From: [Flexibacter] sp. ATCC 35208
GTDB lineage: Bacteria > Bacteroidota > Bacteroidia > Chitinophagales > Chitinophagaceae
Direction of reading: 5' to 3'
NCBI RefSeq assembly: GCF_001975825.1
Contig: NZ_MTKN01000007.1
Location: forward strand, 119,923 to 183,922
DNA length: 64,000 nucleotides
Under the pieces are notes generated by a model. The model was not told the origin of the DNA and searched no databases. It saw only the letters and a program-made list of their open reading frames with translations. Position numbers and translations under genes: made by a program. The stretch's first letter is position 1, and each line of letters starts with the position of its first letter. Below are positions 17,071 through 24,910 of the stretch, piece after piece.

Positions 17071-20000
17071 TTAGAATGTCAGATTCAGACCAGCGAGAAA
17101 ACCTTTTGTGCTGGGATAGGCGCCGTAGTCAATACCCTGCTTGGTATTGTCACTATCAAAGAAATTGACTTCGGGATCGAGGCCGGTGTATTTGGTCCAT
17201 GTCCAGATGTTCTGGGCAGAGACATACACCCTGAGCTGACTGATATGTAACTGGCGGATCACATCGCGGGGTATGGAATAGCCTAAAGAAAGTGTTTTGA
17301 GTTTTACGTAAGATCCATCTTCTACATACCTGTCAGTCACCTGTGCTACAGGCGCGTTGGTGGCTTTCGCAACTTTGCCGTTGGGATTGGTCGCACTGTA
17401 TCTATCCAGCAAAGTGGCAGAGGCATTCAGCGAGAGCGTAGGTATTTCCAGTTTTTGCTGGAGGAAGTTGAAGATCTTATTACCATAAGAACCCTGGAAG
17501 AACAAGGACAGGTCAAACCCTTTGTAAGCAAGGGTATTGGAGAAGCCAAAAGTAAATTTAGGCTGTGCACTGCCCAAGTAATGTTTATCTGCAGTGGTGA
17601 TCGCACCATCACCATTTGTATCTACATATTTGGTATCGCCTACCTGTTGAGATACACCGGTAAGGTAAGGTACACCTTTCGCTACGTCTGCAGCGGTAAG
17701 CAACCCTGCGGTATTATATCCCCAGAAACTGCCGACAGGCAACCCAACTTTTACAATCACCGGCGATACATATCCTGTTGGCGCCAAAGGGTAGTAGTAA
17801 TCGGTTCCCTGGCCCAGGCTAAGGATCTTGTTTTTGTTCACTGCAAATACAGCAGTGGTCTTCCAGGTGAAGGAACTGCTTTTGATATTATCAGATGAAA
17901 GACTCAGCTCTATCCCTTTGTTCTCTACGCTACCTACATTCTGCAATACACTGGAATATCCTGAATAGAGCGGGAATGGTACATTCAGCAGCAGGTCTGT
18001 CGTCTTCTTATAATAGGCATCGAAGGTAAAGGTGAGGCGGTTGTTGAAGAAGCCTGCATCCAGTCCTACGTTGTATTGGGTAGTAGTCTCCCATTTCAGA
18101 TTGGGATTGGCAATCTGTGTAGGAGCAATACCTGTAACCAGCGAACCATTGAAGTAGTAATTGCTCGGTGACAATGCTGCCAGTGAACTATAAGGTGGTA
18201 CTTCGGAGTTGCCGGTACGACCTACAGATGCACGTAATTTCAGGTCATTCACGACTTCGCTGGCAGGACGAAAGAAGTTTTCCTTACCTGCATTCCACGA
18301 GACGCCAAGAGAAGGGAAGTAACCCCAGCGGTTATTTTTACCCAGTTTGGAAGAACCATCTGCACGCAGGGAGATCGTTACATTGTATATATGGTTATAA
18401 GAATAACTGGCTCTTGCGAGGTATGAATTCAGTGATGACTCATGTGCATCCGAAGTAGAGAGTACCGCAGTACCTGCATAGTTCAGGTTATTGAATGTAG
18501 TCAGGTCATTGGGGAATTTCTGTGCACTGGCTACGGCAGACTGGTCTTCCTGGTGCTGGGTAGTATAACCAGCCAATACATTCAGGAAGTGCTTATTGCT
18601 GAAAGTATGATCCCAGGTGAGGGTATTTTCATTGATCCAGGTCGATGCGGCAATATTACCCACAGATGCATAGCCCTGTGCAGAATACCCGGTACTGTTG
18701 CCAGCTGGCGAACCCGCGTAACTGGGAGAGTAATAATTTTGCTTGGTATTAATGAGGTCTGTACCGCCTGTAACTTTGAGGGTGAGGTCTTTGAGGATCT
18801 TGTATTCTGCGGAGGCGTTGCCGAGAATACGACGGATGTAAGTACGGTTAATGGTGGACTTAAAATCCTGAATAGGGTTGGTAGGAATTGAGGAATAAGG
18901 GCTGGCTGTATAATAGGTGCCGTTTGCATTGTAGACAGGCACTACGGGTGATACCTGTAATAAATTTGCGAAAGCGGTGCTCTGGAAGTTGATGCTGTTA
19001 TAGCTATTTCCATAGAGTTTATCCTCGATGGATTGGCTACCGAATATATTGGTGGAGACTTTCAGTTTGTCGCCAATATTTCTTTCGTAATTGATCCTGC
19101 CGGAGTACCGTTTGAAACCGGTGTTGACAACGATACCGTCCTGGTTGAAGTAGTTGCCGGAGATGAGGTACCTCGATTTATCGTCGCCACCAGATACAGA
19201 GAGCTCGTGGTTTTGAATGGGCGCTTTGCGAAGTGCGGCAGATTGCCAGTCAGTACCGGCACCGAGGGCAGCGATGGCAGAGTCGCTGTAGGTTTTGGTG
19301 CTGCCGGTGCTTGTATTCACATCATTGATGAGAGAGGCCCATTGGGAGGCATTGAGGAGGTGCAGTTTTTTACGCACCTGTTGCTGGCCAAAGTAGGTGC
19401 TGTAACTAATTTCGTCGCGGCCGCGTTTCCCTCTTTTGGTCGTGATCACCACTACCCCATTCGCGCCACGGGAGCCATAGATGGCGGTGGCAGAAGCGTC
19501 TTTGAGGATTTCGATACTTTCTATATCGCTGGGATTGATGGTAGAGAGGGCGTTCACCCCTACCCCGTTGGACGCGCTGGTGTTTACATTATCATTGTTA
19601 TTATAGATGATAAAGCCATCGATCACATAGAGGGGTGCGTTGCCAAAGCTGATGGAGTTCCCACCTCTTACACGGATAGTGGCGGTGGCACCGGGTGCCC
19701 CGGAGCTCTGGGTGACATTGATACCTGGTACGGAGCCTTGCAATAAATTGTCGAAAGAGGCAGCGGGTTGTGACAGCAATCCTTTGTTCACGCTGGCTAC
19801 AGCGCCGGTGAGGTCACTTTTGCGTTGGGTGCCATAACCTACTACTACGACTTCGTTGAGCTGGCTTTCGTTTTCGACCAGCGAGATGGTGAGTGGTGAG
19901 TTGGAGGCTTCGATCTCCTGTTTTTTATACCCTATATAAACCGCTTCGAGTACGTAGGGAAGTTTTTGTCCTGTTTTGAAAAAGAACTTCCCTTTATTGT

Positions 20001-20187
20001 CAGTGAGCACCTGGTTGGTGGTACCTTTGATCCTTACCAAAGCCCCTATGAGCGGGGTTTGGGATTTGCTGTCTACGACAATGCCGGTGAGTGTGGAGTT
20101 GATGACTGGTTCATTCACTGTTTGAGCATACGACGTTACAGGTGCTAATCCCAGGGTGAGTGAGATGAGCAAGAGAACTTTTTTCAT
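17071..20187 (-). CDS. SusC/RagA family TonB-linked outer-membrane protein
   Basis: 1,038 aa with a signal peptide (MKKVLLLISLTLGLAPVTSYAQ). Residues about 30-115 form a carboxypeptidase-regulatory-like domain (LTGIVVDSKSQTPLIGALVRI), followed by the plug with VVVVGYGTQRKSDLTGAV, the SusC signature SDIESIEILKDASATAIYGS, and a long beta-barrel. No N-terminal FecR-interaction (STN) domain is seen, and no sigma/anti-sigma pair is nearby, so regulation is not of the ECF type. It is the first gene of the sulfatase operon and imports the SusD-bound substrate using TonB energy. Its leader region is long (see 20277-20592). Confidence 0.95.
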   Translation of the reverse strand: MKKVLLLISLTLGLAPVTSYAQTVNEPVINSTLTGIVVDSKSQTPLIGALVRIKGTTNQVLTDNKGKFFFKTGQKLPYVLEAVYIGYKKQEIEASNSPLTISLVENESQLNEVVVVGYGTQRKSDLTGAVASVNKGLLSQPAASFDNLLQGSVPGINVTQSSGAPGATATIRVRGGNSISFGNAPLYVIDGFIIYNNNDNVNTSASNGVGVNALSTINPSDIESIEILKDASATAIYGSRGANGVVVITTKRGKRGRDEISYSTYFGQQQVRKKLHLLNASQWASLINDVNTSTGSTKTYSDSAIAALGAGTDWQSAALRKAPIQNHELSVSGGDDKSRYLISGNYFNQDGIVVNTGFKRYSGRINYERNIGDKLKVSTNIFGSQSIEDKLYGNSYNSINFQSTAFANLLQVSPVVPVYNANGTYYTASPYSSIPTNPIQDFKSTINRTYIRRILGNASAEYKILKDLTLKVTGGTDLINTKQNYYSPSYAGSPAGNSTGYSAQGYASVGNIAASTWINENTLTWDHTFSNKHFLNVLAGYTTQHQEDQSAVASAQKFPNDLTTFNNLNYAGTAVLSTSDAHESSLNSYLARASYSYNHIYNVTISLRADGSSKLGKNNRWGYFPSLGVSWNAGKENFFRPASEVVNDLKLRASVGRTGNSEVPPYSSLAALSPSNYYFNGSLVTGIAPTQIANPNLKWETTTQYNVGLDAGFFNNRLTFTFDAYYKKTTDLLLNVPFPLYSGYSSVLQNVGSVENKGIELSLSSDNIKSSSFTWKTTAVFAVNKNKILSLGQGTDYYYPLAPTGYVSPVIVKVGLPVGSFWGYNTAGLLTAADVAKGVPYLTGVSQQVGDTKYVDTNGDGAITTADKHYLGSAQPKFTFGFSNTLAYKGFDLSLFFQGSYGNKIFNFLQQKLEIPTLSLNASATLLDRYSATNPNGKVAKATNAPVAQVTDRYVEDGSYVKLKTLSLGYSIPRDVIRQLHISQLRVYVSAQNIWTWTKYTGLDPEVNFFDSDNTKQGIDYGAYPSTKGFLAGLNLTF

Positions 20188-20276
20188 TAAATTTGTAGTT
20201 AGCGATTAAAAAATAAGGTGCCTGCCCAGCGATGTGAATCGTTGAGTAGAGCGATAACGAGCCTTGTTAAAATCCG

Positions 20277-20317
20277 GCCGGTGACTGTTCCCGCAGTTAC
20301 CGGCTTTCTTTTTTTAG
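20277..20317 (+). terminator. Orphan plus-strand terminator in the susC leader
   Basis: An 11-bp stem with one G-T pair (20277-20287 and 20294-20304) is followed by a T-rich run to 20317. No plus-strand gene lies upstream. Read on the minus strand the same hairpin sits in the presumed susC 5' leader. The surrounding gap 20188-20703 otherwise shows only a promoter-like motif. Confidence 0.6.
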
Positions 20318-20561
20318 CACACGGATGGCGTGCCTTTGTTATGTAGATGTTTGTGCATATTGCAGTTTTGAGGCATTCTTATGTCGTGTGATTGACATAG
20401 GAAAGCACGTGTCAGGATTATTATGATGGAAAGGTGATTGAATGGAAGAAATATAATTAGCGGCAACAACAGCGGTCGGCTGAGTTAGGACATCCTGGTT
20501 GATAATAAATGGTTTGTACTGTATTTGCCATTGTACAAAATAAATTACAGTGATATTGGGA

Positions 20562-20592
20562 CAAAAATAGTAAAAAATATTAGTCCACCAAA
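20562..20592 (-). promoter_or_regulatory. Putative susC operon promoter
   Basis: On the minus strand, TTTG (20592-20589), a 19-bp spacer and TATTTTTG (20569-20562) match the Bacteroidota -33/-7 consensus exactly. Transcription from here would give susC a leader of about 365 nt containing the hairpin at 20277-20304. Pattern match only. Confidence 0.45.
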
Positions 20593-20703
20593 TTAGTGTA
20601 CTATTATTTTTTTAAGAGATAAGCCATTTCAGGGGCAATCGCTATGCGATAGATATAAATGGGCTTTAACGCTGCGTTGGGTTAATCCTTTAAAAAATAA
20701 GAA

Positions 20704-20723
20704 AACCGCCCCGAAGGGCGGTT
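20704..20723 (-). terminator. Terminator after the 49-aa gene
   Basis: An 8-bp stem AACCGCCC/GGGCGGTT with a CGAA tetraloop is followed on the minus strand by a T-rich tract. It begins 2 bp beyond the stop codon of the small gene at 20725. Confidence 0.85.
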
Positions 20724-20724
20724 A

Positions 20725-20874
20725 TTAATGATGTTTAAAGTATTGTATAGCCTGTTCATGTTTCTTCGCATCTTCCAACGAATCAAACGTTCCCAGGTTT
20801 TTCCGTTTTTGTGTCTTCGGATCTACTTTACGTGAGTAAATCCGATACTTCCCTGATTTCAGTTTTCGTATCAT
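20725..20874 (-). CDS. Conserved small basic protein, 49 aa
   Basis: Starts MIRKLKSGKYRIYSRKVDPK and continues with KRKNLGTFDSLEDAKKHE to a QYFKHH end. I recognise this layout (short basic protein with a K-S-G-K-Y-R-x-Y-S box and an R-N-L-G-T-F-D box) as a small conserved hypothetical found in many bacteria. It is strongly basic and likely binds nucleic acid, which is inference. It sits 46 bp downstream of the mutarotase gene on the same strand and has its own terminator. Confidence 0.75.
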   Translation of the reverse strand: MIRKLKSGKYRIYSRKVDPKTQKRKNLGTFDSLEDAKKHEQAIQYFKHH

Positions 20875-20920
20875 GACAGTTCGTTTTTCTCATCATAATA
20901 CCTGAAAATATCATACCATA

Positions 20921-21790
20921 TTAAAAGAAATCCGCTGTCCAGCTTCTCTCAAATACCTGTTCAGCCCCCAGTTTATTGATCCCTTCCTTTTCTGTAAGTT
21001 CACCAGTAGCATCCACATTATCCGCTACACCACACCACGGTTCGATACAAACAAAGTCAGCATCTATCGCCGCCCAGATACCCATGAATGGAAATCCATC
21101 AAATTGCAAAGTAAGACCATGTGGTTTCTTATCGCTTTTAATGGAGATCGCATTGGAAGCAAGATCTTTAAATACCAGTGCATCCTTATAAAAGAGTGAT
21201 TTTTTCAGGTCTAAGCGCTGTGTATGCTCCAGGAAAGGAACAGGTGTCTTTTCCACAAATCCTCCATCAGACAGGAGATATAAACGGGTATCTTCTACTT
21301 TATTAAACGCAAGGTAGTAATCCTCGTAAGTAACTCCTTCTTCCAAAGGCACTTTGAATGCAGGATGTGCGCCCACAGAGAAATACATGTCTGCCACACC
21401 TTTATTTTCCACCTGGTAAGTAACAGTGAGCTTTGCATCTTCAATTGCATAAATGACAGCAAAACGGAAATGAAAGGGGTATACTTTCAGGGTTTCTTCA
21501 TTACTATTCAGTTCGAACGTAACCTGGGTATCGCTCTGCGAAGTAACAGCAAATACATTGTCCCTTGCAAAACCATGCCTGCTGAGTGTGTAATTTTTTC
21601 CTTCAAACGTGTAAGTATTATTCTTTACAGTACCCACTATAGGAAATAGTACAGGGCTGGTTTTGGCCCAGAAAGCAGGGTCTGCATTCCAGAGATACTC
21701 CTGCTGCAGGTCTGTACGGGTTACTTTGCGGAGCTCCGCTCCTTTTTCAGCGATGACTACGTGCAACTGTCCGTTCTTCAATTCAGGCAT
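20921..21790 (-). CDS. Aldose 1-epimerase family protein (LacX-like)
   Basis: 289 aa, the length of the LacX/YeaD branch of galactose mutarotase-like proteins. Conserved features are LFPIVGTVKNNTY, SRHGFARD, the catalytic-type histidine in SVGAHPAFKVP and the glutamate in VCIEPWCGVADN. No signal peptide is present, so it is cytosolic. It interconverts sugar anomers or acts on hexose phosphates; the exact sugar is unknown. It lies upstream of the 49-aa gene and downstream of a small two-span membrane protein. It is intact. Confidence 0.88.
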   Translation of the reverse strand: MPELKNGQLHVVIAEKGAELRKVTRTDLQQEYLWNADPAFWAKTSPVLFPIVGTVKNNTYTFEGKNYTLSRHGFARDNVFAVTSQSDTQVTFELNSNEETLKVYPFHFRFAVIYAIEDAKLTVTYQVENKGVADMYFSVGAHPAFKVPLEEGVTYEDYYLAFNKVEDTRLYLLSDGGFVEKTPVPFLEHTQRLDLKKSLFYKDALVFKDLASNAISIKSDKKPHGLTLQFDGFPFMGIWAAIDADFVCIEPWCGVADNVDATGELTEKEGINKLGAEQVFERSWTADFF

Positions 21791-21823
21791 ATATTCCTAT
21801 TTTTATGCCTGTAAATGTAAGGA

Positions 21824-22033
21824 TTATTTTTTCCTGGCACCCAATACCAAAACTACGCCTACAACAGAGACAATCGCGCCCGCATAGGTAGGCCATCCAA
21901 TCCATTTGTTTTCTTTCTTATTGATTTCAACGGGGCCAAGGTCAACTACTTTCTTTTGGGTGGTTACAGAGAAGCCTCTGATGACAATCATGGCAATACC
22001 AGCGATAATGAGGACGAGACCTAATGTTTTCAT
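21824..22033 (-). CDS. Small two-span membrane protein
   Basis: 69 aa from the ATG at 22033, preferred because the protein then begins directly with a transmembrane segment (MKTLGLVLIIAGIAMIVIRG). A longer frame to 22114 would add an unlikely leader. A second span lies at the C-terminus (YAGAIVSVVGVVLVLGARKK). Between them is a short soluble stretch with VDLGPVEINKKE. Similar small proteins are common in bacteria without known function. It precedes the mutarotase by 33 bp on the same strand. Confidence 0.65.
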   Translation of the reverse strand: MKTLGLVLIIAGIAMIVIRGFSVTTQKKVVDLGPVEINKKENKWIGWPTYAGAIVSVVGVVLVLGARKK

Positions 22034-22195
22034 GCTTATCAGTTTTAGATAAGTAAAGACAATCGGCATGCCAGCAAAATGCAGCAAACCACTTCTAACA
22101 AAAATGGAAGCCAACCTGAAAGATCATCCTCCGGCAGAAGGGTATCTTCTTAGTCAGCTTCCTTGCAGGTTTATTTGTATAGTCTATGAAGAACG

Positions 22196-23596
22196 TCAAA
22201 GTTGGGTTTGGGGGCACACATATTCAGTCAACTGAAGTCTGTTTGCTTCACGGATTGCCTTGAGCCCACCTCTAACATCTACCAGGTGGCTGAAGCCTCT
22301 GGCTTTTAGTATGGAGATAAACATCATGGAGCGATAACCGGCTGCACAATGTATGTAGTACAATTTCTCTTTATCCAGCAGTTGCATGCTGTCATTGATA
22401 TAATCCAGCGGCGCATGGATAGCGTCCATAACGTGTTCGCTTTCAAACTCACTTCTGCGGCGTACATCCACAATATGCTCCCCACCGGTGAGGGAACTGG
22501 CTTCTACCGTAATGACCCTATCTATAGGCTTGCCGGCCTCCATCCAGGAGAGCATACCACCTTTCAGAAAACCCATAGTAAAATCATATCCCACTCTGGC
22601 GAGACGGACGATCACTTCCTCTTCCCTGCCGGTAGGTGCTACGATAAGAATGGGTTGTTGTATATCCGGAATGAGGGTGCCTGCCCATGGAGCAAAGCTG
22701 CCATCAATACCGATATTAATAGCACCGGGTATAAAACCGGTGGCAAATTCTTCAGGATCGCGGGCATCGAGAATGAGTGCACCCGTTTCGTCTGCGATAG
22801 CTTCGAAATCTTCTGGCAATAACGCCTGGAGACCTCTTGACAAAACGGTACCCATTTCAGTAGCACCTTCTTTGTTCAACCGCACATTTTCAGGAAAGTA
22901 AGCAGGTGGTGTAGTCAGACCGGTAGTTACTTCAATGATAAACTCATCGCGGGTCATATTTTTGCGCAAAGCATAGTTTGTCGCAAGCTGGTTAGCCAGG
23001 GTATCGGTGGTTTCGCGGCTCATATTTTTGCCACAGGCACTACCTGCACCATGACCGGGATATACAGTGATATCACCAGGTAATGTCATGATCTTGTTGC
23101 GCAGGGAATCGAACAGCACACCGGCCAATTCTTCCCTGGTCATGTTTGCGGCCTTTTGGGCCAGATCAGGACGTCCTACATCGCCAATAAAGAGGGTATC
23201 TCCTGAGAACAGGGCCACCGGTTTATTAAACTCGTCGTATAATAGATAAGATGTAGACTCTGGTGTGTGCCCAGGTGTATGTAACACCTGAATAGTACAT
23301 TTGCCTAAGAACAGAAATTCATTGTCATTTGCTACATAGGCGGGGAAACCTGGTTGTGCCGTAGGGCCATAGACGATAGTGGCGCCGGTAATATTGGACA
23401 ACTCCAGGTGGCCTGAAACAAAGTCAGCGTGGAAGTGTGTTTCCAGAACATATTTTATACTGGCGTCGGCAGTGGCGGCCTTTTGGATATAGGGGGCCAC
23501 TTCGCGCAGCGGATCGATGATAGCTGCTACTCCATCACTTTCGATGTAGTAGGCCCCATGTGCGAGACATCCTGTATAAATTTGTTCTATTTTCAT
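22196..23596 (-). CDS. MBL-fold hydrolase fused to two rhodanese domains
   Basis: 466 aa from the ATG at 23596 (MKIEQIYTGCLAHGAYYIES); a 10-residue longer frame from 23626 is less likely. The metallo-beta-lactamase domain (about 1-240) has THFHADFVSGH, HTPGHTPES, FSGDTLFIGDVGRPDL and YPGHGAGSACG, as in persulfide dioxygenases (ETHE1/Blh-like). The first rhodanese (about 265-355) has VAPTGRE where the active-site loop should be and lacks its cysteine, so it is probably structural. The second (about 370-460) has the intact loop CAAGYRS. The likely role is persulfide/sulfide oxidation in the cytosol. The gene is divergent from the SDR gene, with about 60 bp between starts. Confidence 0.92.
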   Translation of the reverse strand: MKIEQIYTGCLAHGAYYIESDGVAAIIDPLREVAPYIQKAATADASIKYVLETHFHADFVSGHLELSNITGATIVYGPTAQPGFPAYVANDNEFLFLGKCTIQVLHTPGHTPESTSYLLYDEFNKPVALFSGDTLFIGDVGRPDLAQKAANMTREELAGVLFDSLRNKIMTLPGDITVYPGHGAGSACGKNMSRETTDTLANQLATNYALRKNMTRDEFIIEVTTGLTTPPAYFPENVRLNKEGATEMGTVLSRGLQALLPEDFEAIADETGALILDARDPEEFATGFIPGAINIGIDGSFAPWAGTLIPDIQQPILIVAPTGREEEVIVRLARVGYDFTMGFLKGGMLSWMEAGKPIDRVITVEASSLTGGEHIVDVRRRSEFESEHVMDAIHAPLDYINDSMQLLDKEKLYYIHCAAGYRSMMFISILKARGFSHLVDVRGGLKAIREANRLQLTEYVCPQTQL

Positions 23597-23645
23597 GGTG
23601 ACTAAGCTTGTATTGCAAAGATGCAATACGCCATTTTTTTAACAG

Positions 23646-24443
23646 ATGACCAGGGTCATGCATGAGAATGATATAAATTTTACGGGTAAAATAGTGTGGA
23701 TCACGGGAGCTTCTTCAGGAATTGGAGAGGCGCTGGCCGTATTGCTGGCAGGAAAAAAGGCGAGGTTGATATTGACAGCCAGACGGGCATCGGCTTTAGA
23801 GACTTTGTCAGCGCGATTGGATACTGCAGTGAAAGTATTACCAGCAGATCTGTATACCGCAGATTTTGCCGCATTGTCCGCAGCAGCATTGGCCGCCTTT
23901 GGCGGGATTGATATGGTGATACATGCAGCGGGAATCGGGCAAAGATCGCTGGCGGTGGAAACGCCGGTCAAAGTTTACAGACAGTTGATGGAGATTAATT
24001 TCTTTGCGCCAGTTGCGATCACGGGATGTTTATTGCCTGTTAGTAATGCGCATATGGTGGTGATAGGGAGTATGTCGGGGTTGATGGGATTTCCGGGCAG
24101 GACAGGGTATGCAGCGAGTAAACATGCATTGAAGGGATATTTTGAAACATTGCAGGTGGAGCAGGATGTGCCGGTGACGATTGTGAGCCCGGGTAGGGTG
24201 CAGACAAATTTATCACTGTCGGCGATTACGGCGAGTGGGGAGGCGCATGGGGTGATGGATGAAGCACAAATAAAAGGGATCCCGGTCATGGAATGCGCTG
24301 CACGAATATTAGAAGGGGTCGCAAAGCGGAAAAAACATGTGATTATTGCGCGGAAGGAGAAGTATCTATATTGGTTGCATAAGTGGTGGCCATCCATCTA
24401 TTATAAGATTGCAAAAAAATACTCATTTACCACAGGCAAATGA
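23646..24443 (+). CDS. Short-chain dehydrogenase/reductase (SDR), DHRS7-like
   Basis: 265 aa (261 if the ATG at 23658 is used; it gives MHENDINFTGKIVWITG). Classical SDR motifs are present: TGASSGIG for NAD(P) binding, MVIHAAG, the serine in IGSMSGLMG and the YAASKHALK catalytic Tyr/Lys. The C-terminus is basic (KRKKHVIIARKEKYLYWLHKWWP), as in membrane-associated DHRS7-type reductases. The substrate is unknown. Its stop codon lies within the right arm of the terminator that ends the transcript. Confidence 0.88.
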   Translation: MTRVMHENDINFTGKIVWITGASSGIGEALAVLLAGKKARLILTARRASALETLSARLDTAVKVLPADLYTADFAALSAAALAAFGGIDMVIHAAGIGQRSLAVETPVKVYRQLMEINFFAPVAITGCLLPVSNAHMVVIGSMSGLMGFPGRTGYAASKHALKGYFETLQVEQDVPVTIVSPGRVQTNLSLSAITASGEAHGVMDEAQIKGIPVMECAARILEGVAKRKKHVIIARKEKYLYWLHKWWPSIYYKIAKKYSFTTGK

Positions 24444-24453
24444 GTATTTTTTT
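24413..24453. terminator. Terminator overlapping the SDR stop codon
   Basis: A 16-bp stem (24413-24428 and 24438-24453) ends in a T run. The last ten SDR codons, including TGA at 24441-24443, form the hairpin. A-rich and T-rich flanks allow function in either direction. Confidence 0.85.
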
Positions 24454-24502
24454 GAGGCTGGGCCTGCGGCCTGCAGAGAAAAAGGAACTTTTAGTTTCGG
24501 CT

Positions 24503-24910
24503 TCAGGCTGGTAATAATTCTGTTAATATTTCTTTGATAATATTCTTTCCAATTGGTTTAACAAGGTATCCTGCCAGAGAAGGAAACTCCTTCGCTTTCT
24601 GCAAATCACTTTCATGTGTAGAACTGGTCAGTACATACACCTTAATCTGCTTGCCTGCCGGCAGCTTTAACTTAACGTATTCCCGCAGAAACTGCCACCC
24701 ATCCATATAGGGCATATTTACATCCAGCAGGATCAGGTCAGGGAGATGATCCGCCTCATTCAGATTTTGTTTAATGTAGTTCAATGCCTGCTCTCCATCT
24801 GTAAACTTATGGATCTTTTCTACCAGTTCCAGTCTTTCAAAATGCTGCCGCATGACAAATTGAAATAATTCATCATCATCAACAACGCAAACATTTTTAA
24901 TCTTATTCAT
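24503..24910 (-). CDS. Single-domain response regulator (CheY-like receiver)
   Basis: 135 aa, receiver domain only. The acidic pair is at VVDDDE (10-13), the phosphoacceptor is D63 in LILLDVNMP, the threonine/serine is in VLTSSTH and the lysine in LVKPIG. There is no output domain, so it signals by protein contact or passes phosphate on. It overlaps the 3' end of the PAS histidine kinase gene by 8 nt, marking the two as a cognate pair. It is the last gene of the pair and reads toward the SDR gene. Confidence 0.92.
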   Translation of the reverse strand: MNKIKNVCVVDDDELFQFVMRQHFERLELVEKIHKFTDGEQALNYIKQNLNEADHLPDLILLDVNMPYMDGWQFLREYVKLKLPAGKQIKVYVLTSSTHESDLQKAKEFPSLAGYLVKPIGKNIIKEILTELLPA

